Notes: generated by a model not told the origin, from the letters alone. DNA of 64,000 bases from Burkholderia metallica (GCF_902832845.1 NZ_CADFDB010000015.1:93383-157382), one strand, 5' to 3'. Shown: positions 42,201-50,788, counted from the stretch's first letter. Numbers and translations: made by a program.

Positions 42201-42370
42201 GCGGTGCGGCGGGCAACGAAATCGAGGGGCCGATGGCGATTGTTATCCTTGGCGGTCTGATTACCTCGACCGCGCTGAACCTGATCGTGCTGCCCACGCT
42301 GGCGTTGCGCTACGGCCGCTTCGAGCGTGACACGCTGGCAGAATCACTGGCTGCGTCGTCGAACGGGTAA
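39251..42370 (+). CDS. CzcA/CusA-type RND efflux pump
   Basis: This 1039-residue pump has the full RND topology with 12 membrane helices and two large periplasmic loops. Helix 4 (around residues 395-415) carries EVVDDAIIDVENI, the proton-relay Asp pair. The N-terminus DVFPEFAPPMSIVQTEAPGLTSEQVE is the heavy-metal-efflux (HME) type. It should export a cation or small toxic molecule across the envelope, driven by protons. The HME-type DGA motif of CzcA is DDA here, so a metal substrate is not assured. The preceding adaptor and channel genes complete the pump. Confidence 0.9.
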   Translation: MLNAIIRFSLRFRGIVYALAVLAAGYGLYSLTRAKLDVFPEFAPPMSIVQTEAPGLTSEQVETLVTQPVENALGGMVGLQSMRSKSMQGLSAITLVFDARANVMQVRQLVSEQVNALAATLPAGVQPPRLLPLTTTTCVVRTIGLTSKTRSLMDLYDVAQWTVKPQLLSVPGVADAIVFGGETRQLQIQVDPAKLMRYGLSIQDVIAAARLSTGVRGAGFIENANQRIAVNADGQITTPAKLAGVVLRWSNGAAVRLGDVATVTWGSAPSVGAASIMGQPGVMLVLESQYGTNTRTVTKAIEQSLAALKPELERQGFDLNADVFRPASFIDASIGHLRTSLLVGAVLVIAVLFLFLLNARTAIISAVAIPLSLLIAIVVLTAFGVSLNTMTLGGLAIALGEVVDDAIIDVENIYRRLRQNRNLPAPLPAYRVVLRASLEVRSAVVFATFIVMLIFLPVLSLSGVAGKLFAPLGIAYILAVLASLGVALTLTPAMALALLARGPLPAHEPRLLTWLKARYTAVLRKVEQRVGTVMAVVALLCVSALAALPFLRGNFIPELREGHYIVHMGLAPGTSLAESMRVGKQVSQALMRVPGVQLVAQRAGRANEVVDPVGVQLSEFEVDLKPMGASGQNSTLHRIQDALSRFPGLSTSVNTFLVERIDETISGVTAPVVVNVFGDNLDVIDRTAQSIARLLGTIYGVASVNVESPPGIPELEVRLKPEQLSRWGYRPVEVLDAIQSAYQGATVAQTYEGGRTYDVSVVLAPGIRRNLDDVGALMLHNPDGLAVPLRELAAISQVSGRYQITHDGGRRMQAVAVTLGSRAVSDFVREAQARVNREIVMPTGTYAVFSGESEARAQSQRDLLAYGGMSIVGIALLLFLAMKSRRGVLLVMVNLPFALVGGVLSVVLTGGDLSLGGMVGFVTLFGISLRNSIMLISHYEHLVHVDEIPWNADTAVRGASERLIPIMMTALVTGLALLPLALTSGAAGNEIEGPMAIVILGGLITSTALNLIVLPTLALRYGRFERDTLAESLAASSNG

Positions 42371-42412
42371 GCGATGTGCATCCGTGAACTTCACATCTGA
42401 CCGGAACCAAAT

Positions 42413-44458
42413 ATGCACGGCTGGCTCGTCAGCATTCGGGCTCATCCAGGTCTCGCCCTCGCTACGGTCTTCGGCGTGGCGTGCGCGGAATCGCTCGCCG
42501 TCGTAGGCACCGTCGTTCCCGCAGGCGTCGTGATGTTTGCTGCGGGCGCGTTGATCGGGGCTGGCGTGCTGGATGGGTGGGTCACGCTGGGTGTCGCCGC
42601 GCTCGGTGCCGTGGCAGGTGACGGGATCAGCTATGAATTCGGTCGCCGGTATGCTGGCGAGTTGCGCACGTGGTGGGCAGAGAAGGGACATGAGGCGGCC
42701 TGGGCTCGCGGCGAGCAGTTCGTGGCAAAACACGGTGGGAAAAGCATCGTCATGGCCCGCTTCTTCGCGCCCGTGCGCGCAATCGTCCCGCTGGTGGTCG
42801 GCGCGGCGCGGATGCCTCGACACAAGTTCTATCCGATCAACGTCGCCTCCGCGCTGGCCTGGTCGCCCGCTCACATCGGCCCGGGGATCGTGTTCGGCGC
42901 GTCGGCACAGCTCGCCGAGGCGGTCAGCGGGCGTCTCGCCGCGATGCTGCTTCTGCTGGCTGCGCTGCTCTGGCTGATCGTCCGATTGACGCGCGTTGCC
43001 ATTCGGCGCGGCATGCCGTTCGCCCGAGTCAGCGCACAGCAGGCGATGGCACGTCTGGAGCGTCGGCATCCGCGCGTGGCGAGCCGCCTGTCGGGTGTCA
43101 TCGGACCCGAGCGCCTGGAATCGCCAACTTTGGTGGTTCTGGCGTTGCTCTTTCTTGGCAGCGTGTGGCTGTTTCTGGGCATCCTGCAGGATGTGGTTGC
43201 GCACGATCCGCTGATGCGGGCCGACACAGTGATCTACAGCTTCCTGCAGACGCTGCGCACGGCACCAGTTGATAAGCTGATGGCCAGTGTCGTCGAACTG
43301 AGCTCCTGGAGTACGGGGCTGGCGATTGCCGCCGTCGTACTTGTCTGGCTGATGGTGCGACGGTGCTGGCGGACCGCCGGCTACTGGACACTCACAGTCG
43401 CCATCGCCGGTGCCTTGAATCCCGTGCTCGAGCCGTCGGACTATGTGCGACCGTTCGCCTGGCAGGTGGACGTGATGCATGCTCCGTTACCAAGCGGCAA
43501 TGCCACATTCAACATTCTCGTCTACGGGTTTCTCGGCTGGCTACTGGTCCACCGTCGAGCGCCTCTCTGGCGAACTGCCGTCATCACGCTCATCGCAGCC
43601 TGGGTCGCGCTAACTGGATGGGCTCGCCTGTATCTGGGGGAGAACTGGCTGGCGGACGTGCTGGGCGGTTGGAGCCTGGGTCTCGCGTGGTTCGCGATCG
43701 TGGCCGGCGTCTACACTTATCGGCAGGTGCACGACGAGGTGCAACCGGGACTACTGGCCTGCCTCGTGACGGCAGTGCTGACAATTTTTGGGCCGTGGAC
43801 CAACCCCGGGCATCTGCAGGCCGAGCTCGACCGGTACCGGCCGGCGAATCACGAAACCAGGGTGACGCTGAAGCAATGGATCAACGGCGGCTGGCGCGAA
43901 CTTCCGGCCCGCCGCACCGAGCTGAGCGGCGATCGTGAAGAAGCGCTGCCGTTGCAGTGGGTCGACGCTTCCGATGCGATTACACATCGCCTCGAAGCAG
44001 CAGGTTGGCGGGTGGCCCCGACATGGTCCGCGAAGTCCACGCTGCTGTGGCTGTTGCCCATGACATCCGTGGCACTGTTGCCGGCGCTACCGAAGCTGTC
44101 GGACGGACGCAGCGCTGACCTGACATTTGTGAAATTCGATCCGGACCAACCGATGGACCGTACGGTGCTTCGGCTCTGGCAGTCCGGTTACCGAATGGCG
44201 GACAGAGGGACGGCCGGCGAACCGCGTGGCGTCCCGGTCTGGTACGGCGCGCTGTATCACGAAGCCTTCCGGCAGCCGTGGTACCTGCTCACACTAAGTA
44301 CCACCGATTGGCCAGATGCCGCCGCCATTTCCCACCTGCTACCTGCGGGCACACCGCCGTTGAGCCTCCCGGCGATAGACAACAGCGGGGGGCGGCACGC
44401 GGTACTGGTCTTGCCGGCCATCCCCGAAATACCATCCGAAACGCAGACGCAAAAATGA
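42413..44458 (+). CDS. DedA-PAP2-LssY-like fusion membrane protein, PAP2 site altered
   Basis: The 681-residue protein joins a DedA/SNARE-associated domain (residues about 10-190; ARFFAPVRAIVPLVVGAARM) to a PAP2 lipid-phosphatase-like domain (about 240-435) and a soluble LssY-like C-terminus (about 480-681). In the PAP2 part the two catalytic histidines are asparagine: PSGN (N363) in place of PSGH, and GENW (N411) in place of GxHW. The YVRP element remains. The phosphatase is therefore probably inactive, leaving lipid transport or binding by the DedA part. It follows the pump gene by 42 bases and may share its transcript. Confidence 0.88.
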   Translation: MHGWLVSIRAHPGLALATVFGVACAESLAVVGTVVPAGVVMFAAGALIGAGVLDGWVTLGVAALGAVAGDGISYEFGRRYAGELRTWWAEKGHEAAWARGEQFVAKHGGKSIVMARFFAPVRAIVPLVVGAARMPRHKFYPINVASALAWSPAHIGPGIVFGASAQLAEAVSGRLAAMLLLLAALLWLIVRLTRVAIRRGMPFARVSAQQAMARLERRHPRVASRLSGVIGPERLESPTLVVLALLFLGSVWLFLGILQDVVAHDPLMRADTVIYSFLQTLRTAPVDKLMASVVELSSWSTGLAIAAVVLVWLMVRRCWRTAGYWTLTVAIAGALNPVLEPSDYVRPFAWQVDVMHAPLPSGNATFNILVYGFLGWLLVHRRAPLWRTAVITLIAAWVALTGWARLYLGENWLADVLGGWSLGLAWFAIVAGVYTYRQVHDEVQPGLLACLVTAVLTIFGPWTNPGHLQAELDRYRPANHETRVTLKQWINGGWRELPARRTELSGDREEALPLQWVDASDAITHRLEAAGWRVAPTWSAKSTLLWLLPMTSVALLPALPKLSDGRSADLTFVKFDPDQPMDRTVLRLWQSGYRMADRGTAGEPRGVPVWYGALYHEAFRQPWYLLTLSTTDWPDAAAISHLLPAGTPPLSLPAIDNSGGRHAVLVLPAIPEIPSETQTQK

Positions 44459-44529
44459 TCAACATGCGATACACCGTCCGTCCGGGCGGGATGGCGGACG
44501 CCACTCAATCCAGAAAGCTGGCCAATCAA

Positions 44530-44946
44530 CGACTGGGGGGTAATTCGTGCGCTGGTCGCCGCCCTGATCGCTGGGTCAACGGGCGTGGCGGCAAGCGCCG
44601 CGCGAGTGACCGTCACCGCCAGCTCCGACGTGCAGCCCTCCATGAATGCCGGATCGGTCATAAAGGATTCTTATGGCTTCATCAAGTCTGGATGAAAACG
44701 CATTACGCGTCGCCGCAGACCAGGACCGGAATGCAGTACTCAGCGGACATGACGCGCTTCGGGTTGGATTGTGCCGGTACCCAAGGTGCTATCACCGCGG
44801 GCAAAGTCCTCGATGCACTGGATAAAGTGACCTGGCAGTCCGACGAACCGGCAGGTGAGATTCAGCTGACTCCCGAGCCGCGCAATATCGACACCGCCAC
44901 GTGGACGATGTGCACCGCCGGAAGCGGTGTCTGGAGAAGCAAATAG
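44530..44946 (+). pseudogene. Frameshifted exported protein, surface-adhesin E-like
   Basis: An export signal (VIRALVAALIAGSTGVAASA) followed by ARVTVTASSDVQPSMNAGSVIKDSYGFIKSG runs into a stop. In a neighbouring frame the coding continues as LWLHQVWMKTHYASPQ, then MQYSADMTRFGLDCAG and later TATWTMCTAGSG. The W...Y...YxxxxxxxxLDCA arrangement resembles surface-adhesin E-like domains of Burkholderia. One frameshift near 44670-44690 would explain the break. A short functional product from the ATG at 44695 cannot be excluded. Confidence 0.45.
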
Positions 44947-45019
44947 TGCCGTGCAGCGTTCGTCTTCACGTCAGCGAATGACGACGTGTTGCACCCGTTT
45001 CCCTCTATTCCTACTGCCT

Positions 45020-46222
45020 ATGCCCCCTGACACCTCCGCCATCGAGAAAACTGTCATTCCCCGCGCGGTCTGGTTGCTCGGCTTTGTGAGCCTGTTCATG
45101 GACTTGTCGTCGGAACTGGTCCATGCGCTGCTGCCGGTGTATCTGGTCACGACGATGGGCATGAGCGTTGCCGCACTCGGCGTCCTCGAAGGTGCGGCCG
45201 AAGCGACCGCGATGATCGTCAAGGTGTTCTCGGGCGCCATCAGTGACTGGCTCGGGTGCCGCAAAGGACTGCTGCTTCTCGGATATGGGCTGTCCGCGTT
45301 GACGAAACCGTTGTTTCCGCTCGCCGGGACACCCGCTGTCGTCGTGACTGCCCGAGTGCTCGACCGTGTGGGCAAGGGAATCCGGGGCGCGCCGCGCGAT
45401 GCGCTGGTGGCCGACGTGGCGCCTCCGGAAATCCGCGGTGCGTGCTTCGGCTTGCGCCAGTCGATGGATACGATCGGTGCGTTCCTCGGCCCGACGCTCG
45501 CGATCGCGCTGATGCTTTGGTTGGCGGACCACATCCAGACTGTCCTGTGGTTCGCCGTGGTGCCAGCCTTTATCGCGATCGGTCTGATCGCATTCGGTAT
45601 TCGCGAGCCCAACCGAACACCGGTCCAGCGGACGTTTCGTTCCCCGTTGCACTGGCGCGCGCTGCGTGTGTTTCCCGCGCGCTACTGGTTTGTCCTCACC
45701 ATTGGCGCGACTTTCACGCTCGCGCGCTTCAGCGAGGCGTTCCTCGTGCTGCGCGCGCAGCAAACTGGACTGGATGTAGCGTGGATTCCCGGCGTATTGG
45801 TCGTGATGAGCTTCGCGTATTCGCTGTCGGCCTATCCGGTCGGGATTCTTTCTGACCGGCTTGATCGCCGACCGCTGCTGGCGGCCGGCATGGTGCTGCT
45901 GATTGCCGCTGATCTGCTGCTCGGCATCGGCAGGTCGATCTCGTCGATGTTCCTCGGCGTCGGCGTGTGGGGCCTGCATATGGGATTCACTCAGGGCATT
46001 CTCGCCGCGATGGTGTCCGAAACATCTCCCGCCACACTGCGCGGCACTGCGTTCGGCGTGTTTAACCTGGCCTGTGGTGTGTGCATGCTGCTCGCCAGCG
46101 CAATTGCCGGCGGTCTGTGGGGGCGTTTCGGCGCATCGACCACCTTTTTAGCCAGTGCCGCCCTTGTCATGGTGCCGCTGTGCTTGTGCTGGTTTGCGCC
46201 GCCGGCGGTTTCACGAACTTGA
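45020..46222 (+). CDS. MFS transporter
   Basis: This 400-residue protein has 12 predicted membrane helices. The motif RVLDRVGKGIRGAPRDALVAD at about residues 115-135 and the repeated DRLDRRP loop are typical of one MFS subfamily. It is probably an inner-membrane drug or metabolite exporter; the substrate is unknown. Alternative starts upstream (to 44927) would add non-hydrophobic residues of poor quality. It is followed four bases later by the PAP2 gene, so the pair is likely cotranscribed. Confidence 0.85.
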   Translation: MPPDTSAIEKTVIPRAVWLLGFVSLFMDLSSELVHALLPVYLVTTMGMSVAALGVLEGAAEATAMIVKVFSGAISDWLGCRKGLLLLGYGLSALTKPLFPLAGTPAVVVTARVLDRVGKGIRGAPRDALVADVAPPEIRGACFGLRQSMDTIGAFLGPTLAIALMLWLADHIQTVLWFAVVPAFIAIGLIAFGIREPNRTPVQRTFRSPLHWRALRVFPARYWFVLTIGATFTLARFSEAFLVLRAQQTGLDVAWIPGVLVVMSFAYSLSAYPVGILSDRLDRRPLLAAGMVLLIAADLLLGIGRSISSMFLGVGVWGLHMGFTQGILAAMVSETSPATLRGTAFGVFNLACGVCMLLASAIAGGLWGRFGASTTFLASAALVMVPLCLCWFAPPAVSRT

Positions 46223-46225
46223 TAG

Positions 46226-46852
46226 ATGTCCATAGACACCTCCATCGCCATGAACACACTCGAAGCATTTAACCAGTCGCTTTTCCTGATAATCAACGCC
46301 ACGCCGGCAACACCGCGGTGGTTGATCGAGTCGGCCATACTGATTGCTGCCGATTTGATTTATCTAATACCTATTCTCTTAACCGCCATTTGGCTGTGCG
46401 GTAACGAAGTACAGCGCAATCTCGCGATACATGCGTGTGCAGTCGCGATAGTGGGGCTGGGCGCGAACCAGCTGATCGGCCTGGTGTGGCAACATCCGAG
46501 ACCGTTTATGATTGGTCTCGGCTATACGCCAATTCGGCACGCTTCAGATTCTTCATTTCCGAGCGATCACGCGACCGTGTTCGCGGCAATCGCGCTAACA
46601 CTGCTGGCTGGTGGTGCACGGCGATGGGGTGGAGTGATACTGGTATGCGGTTGCGCTGTCGCCTGGGCGCGAGTTTTTCTAGGAGTCCATTTCCCTCTCG
46701 ACATGTTTGGTGCGCTGATGGTCTCCTGGGTAGCCAAAACGGTGACAACTCCAATATGGGATGTCGTAGGTGAACCTCTGACGTTGGCAACGGTTTGCAT
46801 CTACCGGCGGCTTCTGGCGCGTCCAATCGCCTTGGGTTGGCTACGCCGCTAG
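46226..46852 (+). CDS. PAP2-family phosphatase (BcrC-like), intact
   Basis: The 208-residue membrane protein carries all three PAP2 motifs: HPRPF, SFPSDHA and ARVFLGVHFPLD, with both catalytic histidines present. It is like undecaprenyl-diphosphate phosphatases of the BcrC group and would recycle the lipid carrier of the cell wall or dephosphorylate related lipids on the periplasmic side. An internal ATG at 46250 is an alternative start. It contrasts with the altered PAP2 domain encoded 2 kb upstream. Confidence 0.87.
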   Translation: MSIDTSIAMNTLEAFNQSLFLIINATPATPRWLIESAILIAADLIYLIPILLTAIWLCGNEVQRNLAIHACAVAIVGLGANQLIGLVWQHPRPFMIGLGYTPIRHASDSSFPSDHATVFAAIALTLLAGGARRWGGVILVCGCAVAWARVFLGVHFPLDMFGALMVSWVAKTVTTPIWDVVGEPLTLATVCIYRRLLARPIALGWLRR

Positions 46853-46956
46853 TGCGGTGACGGTCCAAAAAGAGCCAAGCGACACACGTCAATCCGAGTG
46901 TTAGAACAGACAGCATCTGCTTGGACAGCGGCGAATCGGGGCAGGATTTTGTGCAT

Positions 46957-48291
46957 TCAATCTGGCTGAGGGGAAGGGAAACAAACCTGAACACTGAGCC
47001 CTCGAGTATCCGTCCGGTTCGCCATCCTCATTTCGGCATGATGGTGTTCTGCAATCCGTTGAACGATCGAGAGCCCCAATCCCGTCCCGGATGAGACTTG
47101 TCCGGCACCGCGATAAAACCGCTCCCAAACCCGTGTCAGTTCGACGTCCGGGATACCTGGACCCGTATCTTGAACCTCTAGCATCGGATGAGCGCCCTCG
47201 CTGCGAACGACGACGTCGACGCATGCACCTGCGCCGGCATATCGGATCGCGTTGTCGACCAGATTGCTGATTAAAATGCGCAATTCTTCGTGGTTTCCGC
47301 AGACGATCACTGCGTGTGCTGCGACCAGCCCCAAGTCAACACGATGCGCTTCCGCCACGCGCTCTCGGTCACTCACGACCGAAAGTGCGATCGACGCGAT
47401 GTCCAACTTTTCGAAGGGGGCCACCAATGCTTCCGGCGCAAGACGTGCGAGCGTCAACAACTGCTCCGCAAGGTGAGCCAGTCTCGATGTTCCGGTGAGA
47501 ATCTGCGCGACGATTGCATCGCGTTCGTGTGAACTTTGAGCATGAGGTAAGAGCTCCGCTTGAATGCCAAGCCCCATAATCGGTGTACGCAACTCGTGGG
47601 CTGCGTCCGCGATAAAGTGCTTCTGCGTGGCAAAGGACAGGTCAAGCCGAGACAGCAGATCGTTGATCGAATCGACCAATGGCCGGACCTCGTTAGGCAA
47701 GGTCGCGGTATCGATCGACTGCATATTGTCGGCGTCGCGTTGTTTGAGCGTTGATGCAATCTCCCTAAGTGGTCTCAATCCGTAACCGACGCCGAACCAC
47801 AAGAAAAGCGCTAGAACGGGTAGTAACGACAGAACCGGCCAGAGAAGGTGCATGGCGATCTCGGCAATGGCCTCCCAACGTGCGCGCTGCACCTGAGCGA
47901 CACGAATCAGGGTGTCACCGCTCCGATACACATAGGTATGCCATAGCTGCCCTTGACCGGCGACGTCCGCGAGTCCGGGGCCTCGAGGCGGGGGAAGCGA
48001 CGAGTCGGGGTCAGTGCTGAAAAGAACACCCGATCCACGCCAGATTTCAAGCAATACGCCGTGCGATTGCTGGCCCGACAGGCTGGCGTCGTCACTTTGC
48101 CTGACACCCGTCAGTGACAGGCGGCCGTTGGCATCGACGATCACGTGCCGGGCTACCGCCTTCAACTGATCGCTGAGAAGCTCGTCGATTTCGGTCAACG
48201 CGCCCCAGTACGTGGCTGCGCTCGCGATCACGCCGATTAACAGTGTCGTGGGCACGAGCCAGAGCAGAAGTCTACGCCTGAGCGATTTCAT
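46957..48291 (-). CDS. Sensor histidine kinase, QseC type
   Basis: This 444-residue kinase has membrane helices at about 8-30 and 147-170 and a periplasmic domain with Ser/Gly-rich loops. The HisKA box AAHELRTPIMG has His232, and the ATPase domain reads NLVDNAIRYA...DTGPGIP...GTGLGLSIVQR. The ATG overlaps the regulator stop (ATGA). The gene ends about 100 bases from the convergent PAP2 gene. The last residues are short after the G2 box, as usual in this group. Confidence 0.9.
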   Translation of the reverse strand: MKSLRRRLLLWLVPTTLLIGVIASAATYWGALTEIDELLSDQLKAVARHVIVDANGRLSLTGVRQSDDASLSGQQSHGVLLEIWRGSGVLFSTDPDSSLPPPRGPGLADVAGQGQLWHTYVYRSGDTLIRVAQVQRARWEAIAEIAMHLLWPVLSLLPVLALFLWFGVGYGLRPLREIASTLKQRDADNMQSIDTATLPNEVRPLVDSINDLLSRLDLSFATQKHFIADAAHELRTPIMGLGIQAELLPHAQSSHERDAIVAQILTGTSRLAHLAEQLLTLARLAPEALVAPFEKLDIASIALSVVSDRERVAEAHRVDLGLVAAHAVIVCGNHEELRILISNLVDNAIRYAGAGACVDVVVRSEGAHPMLEVQDTGPGIPDVELTRVWERFYRGAGQVSSGTGLGLSIVQRIAEHHHAEMRMANRTDTRGLSVQVCFPSPQPD

Positions 48292-48950
48292 CCTGGCACT
48301 CCGATCCGGTAGCCGATGCCCCGTACGGTCACGATGATGTCCGTACCGAGCTTCTGGCGCAAATGATGAATGTGAACCTGGACCGTGTTGCTCTCGACTT
48401 CCTCGTTCCATCCGTACAGGCATTCCTCGAGATGCTCTCGAGTAACGATCCCCTTTGGACGGCGGATAAGTTCCTCCAGGATGGCAAACTCCCTTGCCGT
48501 AAGCGGCACTTCTTCGGCTCGGAGCCAGACGCGGTGTTGCGCCGGATCGAGCCGTAGTGTGCCGGACTGGAACACAGTTTGCGCACTTCCAGTTTGCCTG
48601 CGGGAAACGACGCGGATTCGCGCGAGCAGTTCTTCCAGCGCGAAAGGCTTGACAAGGTAGTCATCCGCACCGGCATCCAGGCCAGCCACGCGATCGCCAA
48701 TGGTGTCGCGGGCCGTGACGATGATAACCGGGGTCGGGTCGTTGCGTTGGCGCAACCTGGCGAGGACAGATGAACCGTCCTCTCCGGGGAGTCCGAGATC
48801 GAGCAGGATCAGACCGTACTGTGTCGAGCGCAATGCGGTCGACGCGGCCTCGCCGTCCCGTACCCAGTCGACAGCGAATCCAGAATGCCGTAGCCCGCGC
48901 AGCAAGCCATTGCCAATCAGCGCATCGTCCTCTACCAGCAAAATACGCAT
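48288..48950 (-). CDS. OmpR/QseB-family response regulator
   Basis: The 220-residue regulator has Asp51 (LILLDLGLPGEDG), TARD and KPF motifs, and a winged helix with LYGWNEEVESNTVQVHIHHLRQKLG, the signature of the PmrA/QseB group. Its start lies 19 bases inside the end of the upstream DUF4148 gene, so DUF4148, regulator and kinase form a single operon. A PmrA-like box at 49344-49360 precedes that operon, consistent with autoregulation. Confidence 0.92.
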   Translation of the reverse strand: MRILLVEDDALIGNGLLRGLRHSGFAVDWVRDGEAASTALRSTQYGLILLDLGLPGEDGSSVLARLRQRNDPTPVIIVTARDTIGDRVAGLDAGADDYLVKPFALEELLARIRVVSRRQTGSAQTVFQSGTLRLDPAQHRVWLRAEEVPLTAREFAILEELIRRPKGIVTREHLEECLYGWNEEVESNTVQVHIHHLRQKLGTDIIVTVRGIGYRIGVPG

Positions 48951-49282
48951 GCCGGCTCCGTTTCGGTTGATCGCGATGACGTTATCGCGGCATTGCCCTC
49001 TAGCAGTGCATACGAAGGCGAATGGACCTGTGGTACGGAGCTGATCGCCGCCTGTTGGGCAAGGCTCTCGGTAAGTTCACTCGAAATGGTCGCTGCTGCG
49101 GCCTGGATCAGAGCGGTATACCGGTTGTCCTTTCTCGATGGATAGTAGCCGGCGTCTTCGAACTGGATCAGTTGATTGTGCACCCGCAACCGGGTGAGCG
49201 GCATGCCCGGCGTCTGAGAAATCGCAAGTACCGGCACGAACATCGTCGCTGCCAGAACCGTATACCGCACTGCTGAACCCAT
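48932..49282 (-). CDS. DUF4148 exported protein
   Basis: The 116-residue protein has a signal peptide (VLAATMFVPVLAISQT) and the DUF4148 core: LTRLRVHNQLIQFEDAGYYPSRKDNRYTALIQAA. This family is almost confined to Burkholderia and relatives and is thought to be periplasmic. The C-terminus ends CVFCW, with a CxxC. The gene overlaps the response regulator start by 19 bases, an unusually tight link between a periplasmic protein and a two-component system. Confidence 0.75.
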   Translation of the reverse strand: MGSAVRYTVLAATMFVPVLAISQTPGMPLTRLRVHNQLIQFEDAGYYPSRKDNRYTALIQAAAATISSELTESLAQQAAISSVPQVHSPSYALLEGNAAITSSRSTETEPACVFCW

Positions 49283-49343
49283 CGCCGTAGCCTCCTGACA
49301 GTCGCGGTTCGACGCCCGCTTCGAAAGATCATGATGAAGCATG

Positions 49344-49360
49344 CTTAAGGAATGGTTAAC
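49344..49360. promoter_or_regulatory. PmrA/QseB-like box (CTTAAG-N5-GTTAAC)
   Basis: Half-sites 11 bases apart, about 62 bases before the DUF4148-regulator-kinase operon start. Confidence 0.6.
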
Positions 49361-49483
49361 GGGTGCAGTACCGGACGGACGCCAATCGTGGCTGTATGTC
49401 ACCACGCATCCGGATTGCGATCGAGATGGTGACGTGGACGTGCAAGCTCAGCCACTCTTTCGCTCAAGCCCAGGGGCGAGTGT

Positions 49484-49500
49484 CCTAAGCTTTCCCTAAG
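49484..49500. promoter_or_regulatory. PmrA/QseB-like box (CCTAAG-N5-CCTAAG)
   Basis: An exact direct repeat with the same 11-base period, upstream of the small exported protein at 49719 and divergent from the DUF4148 operon. Confidence 0.5.
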
Positions 49501-49718
49501 TTTGCCCAGCTACGCTGGTTGCATGTGTCGTTCGGCTCCCTTTGCGACGGAGCCGATACAGTTCGATCCCGGGCAGCGAGCAGGAATGCGAAGGGAATTG
49601 ATGTGATGTCCGCATTCCCGACGTCAAACGAAGCAACTCCGTGCCGTCGAACCGACAGAGAACAACTCGAATTTCATCACGATGTGAAGGACAGGAGCCG
49701 CGACCGCGGAATAAATCG

Positions 49719-49961
49719 ATGAAACCGCCTATCAATGCCTTGCTGGCTTTAGTACTTGCTATGGTTCCCGCTTTTGCTTCCGCGAAGGTTCAGGGTACCG
49801 GTATCGCGATCGCGGATGTCACGCTCGAACGCATAAGGGTCGAACGTGAAGATCGTGCGATCGATGACGCTCGACACGCGGCGGAGCGACCGATGTCGAC
49901 GACATCGCGGGAGGGGAAGGGTGCGCAAGTGCGTGACGCCGGGAAGGCATTGCAGCGCTAA
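49719..49961 (+). CDS. 80-residue exported hypothetical protein
   Basis: It has a clear signal peptide (NALLALVLAMVPAFASA) followed by a short charged region (VTLERIRVEREDRAIDDARHAAERP). It is probably periplasmic or secreted. The ribosome binding site is weak. It lies in the interval between two DUF4148 genes and downstream of a regulator box. No family is recognised. Confidence 0.6.
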   Translation: MKPPINALLALVLAMVPAFASAKVQGTGIAIADVTLERIRVEREDRAIDDARHAAERPMSTTSREGKGAQVRDAGKALQR

Positions 49962-50177
49962 TGCAACAGCTGCGGCTTACCTGGCCGACCGATCGGGACG
50001 GCATTTCGCACTTTGGTGGATGCGCATACCCTAGAGGGTTCAAATTCTCCGCCTCCCGCGCTGCAGGGCAAACCGGACAACAGGATCTCCGGAGTGGCTG
50101 GCCGAACCATTCCGGCGCGTAGCGCACTTGACCCGAAGCTCCTGAAGCGGTGCGATCGGGCTGCCAGGAATCCGGAA

Positions 50178-50483
50178 TCAGTGATGCCGGTACAACTGGC
50201 TCTGGTCATTCTTCCACACATGCTGTCCTGACGCGGCCTGGTTAGCAGACTCGCTTCCGACACCGCTGCCGGTTCGTTCAAGCGAAATGCGCCGCTCGGC
50301 GGCCTGAATCGAGTCAGGGTAGTTCGGATCCTTGCGCGACGGAAAATAGCCGGCTTTTTCGACCTGAACCAGTTGCGCACGCACCTGAGCGCGGGTAAGC
50401 GATGCATTGCCGGATTGGGCGAATGACGTCACCGGAGAAAGCACGGCCAGCGACAGAGCGAGCAGCTTGAGTTTCACGTTCAT
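50178..50483 (-). CDS. DUF4148 exported protein
   Basis: The 101-residue protein has a signal peptide (LLALSLAVLSPVTSFAQ) and the DUF4148 core LTRAQVRAQLVQVEKAGYFPSRKDPNYPDSIQAAERRI, a textbook match. The tail is Ser/Gln-rich and ends with RHH. It is a probable periplasmic protein of unknown role. A CTTAAG-N5-GTTAAC box lies 83 bases upstream. It is one of three paralogues in the window. Confidence 0.85.
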   Translation of the reverse strand: MNVKLKLLALSLAVLSPVTSFAQSGNASLTRAQVRAQLVQVEKAGYFPSRKDPNYPDSIQAAERRISLERTGSGVGSESANQAASGQHVWKNDQSQLYRHH

Positions 50484-50565
50484 GATCGGTCTCTCTATAA
50501 AGTTACGCGTTTCCGGTGCGAAAGCAAGTGACTCGCATCCGGCACCTCAAGATTCGCATTCCAAA

Positions 50566-50582
50566 CTTAAGATGCGGTTAAC
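50566..50582. promoter_or_regulatory. PmrA/QseB-like box (CTTAAG-N5-GTTAAC)
   Basis: Located upstream of the DUF4148 gene at 50178-50483. Confidence 0.6.
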
Positions 50583-50715
50583 TTGATATCGAAAAAAACG
50601 ACATATCCGATTGAGACTTCGTTCATGAAATATAACGCCGATCGGATTTCATGAATCTCGTGCTCTTTGCGAGCACTCGCCGGATAGGCTGAATTTCACG
50701 GCGGAATCCGGCATA

Positions 50716-50732
50716 GCTAAGGTAAGGCTAAG
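50716..50732. promoter_or_regulatory. PmrA/QseB-like box (GCTAAG-N5-GCTAAG)
   Basis: An exact direct repeat 57 bases before the PepSY gene start. Confidence 0.5.
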
Positions 50733-50788
50733 TATCTCGACGTACCCTTAGGCTTGCGCAATTTCCTGCGCTTCCTCGGAGACGAAAC

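Noticed and set aside
44460-44530. Sequence RPGGMADATQSRK, reminiscent of the shadow frames seen over tRNA genes
   Set aside because: No cloverleaf can be drawn here. No tRNA or rRNA genes were seen anywhere in the window.
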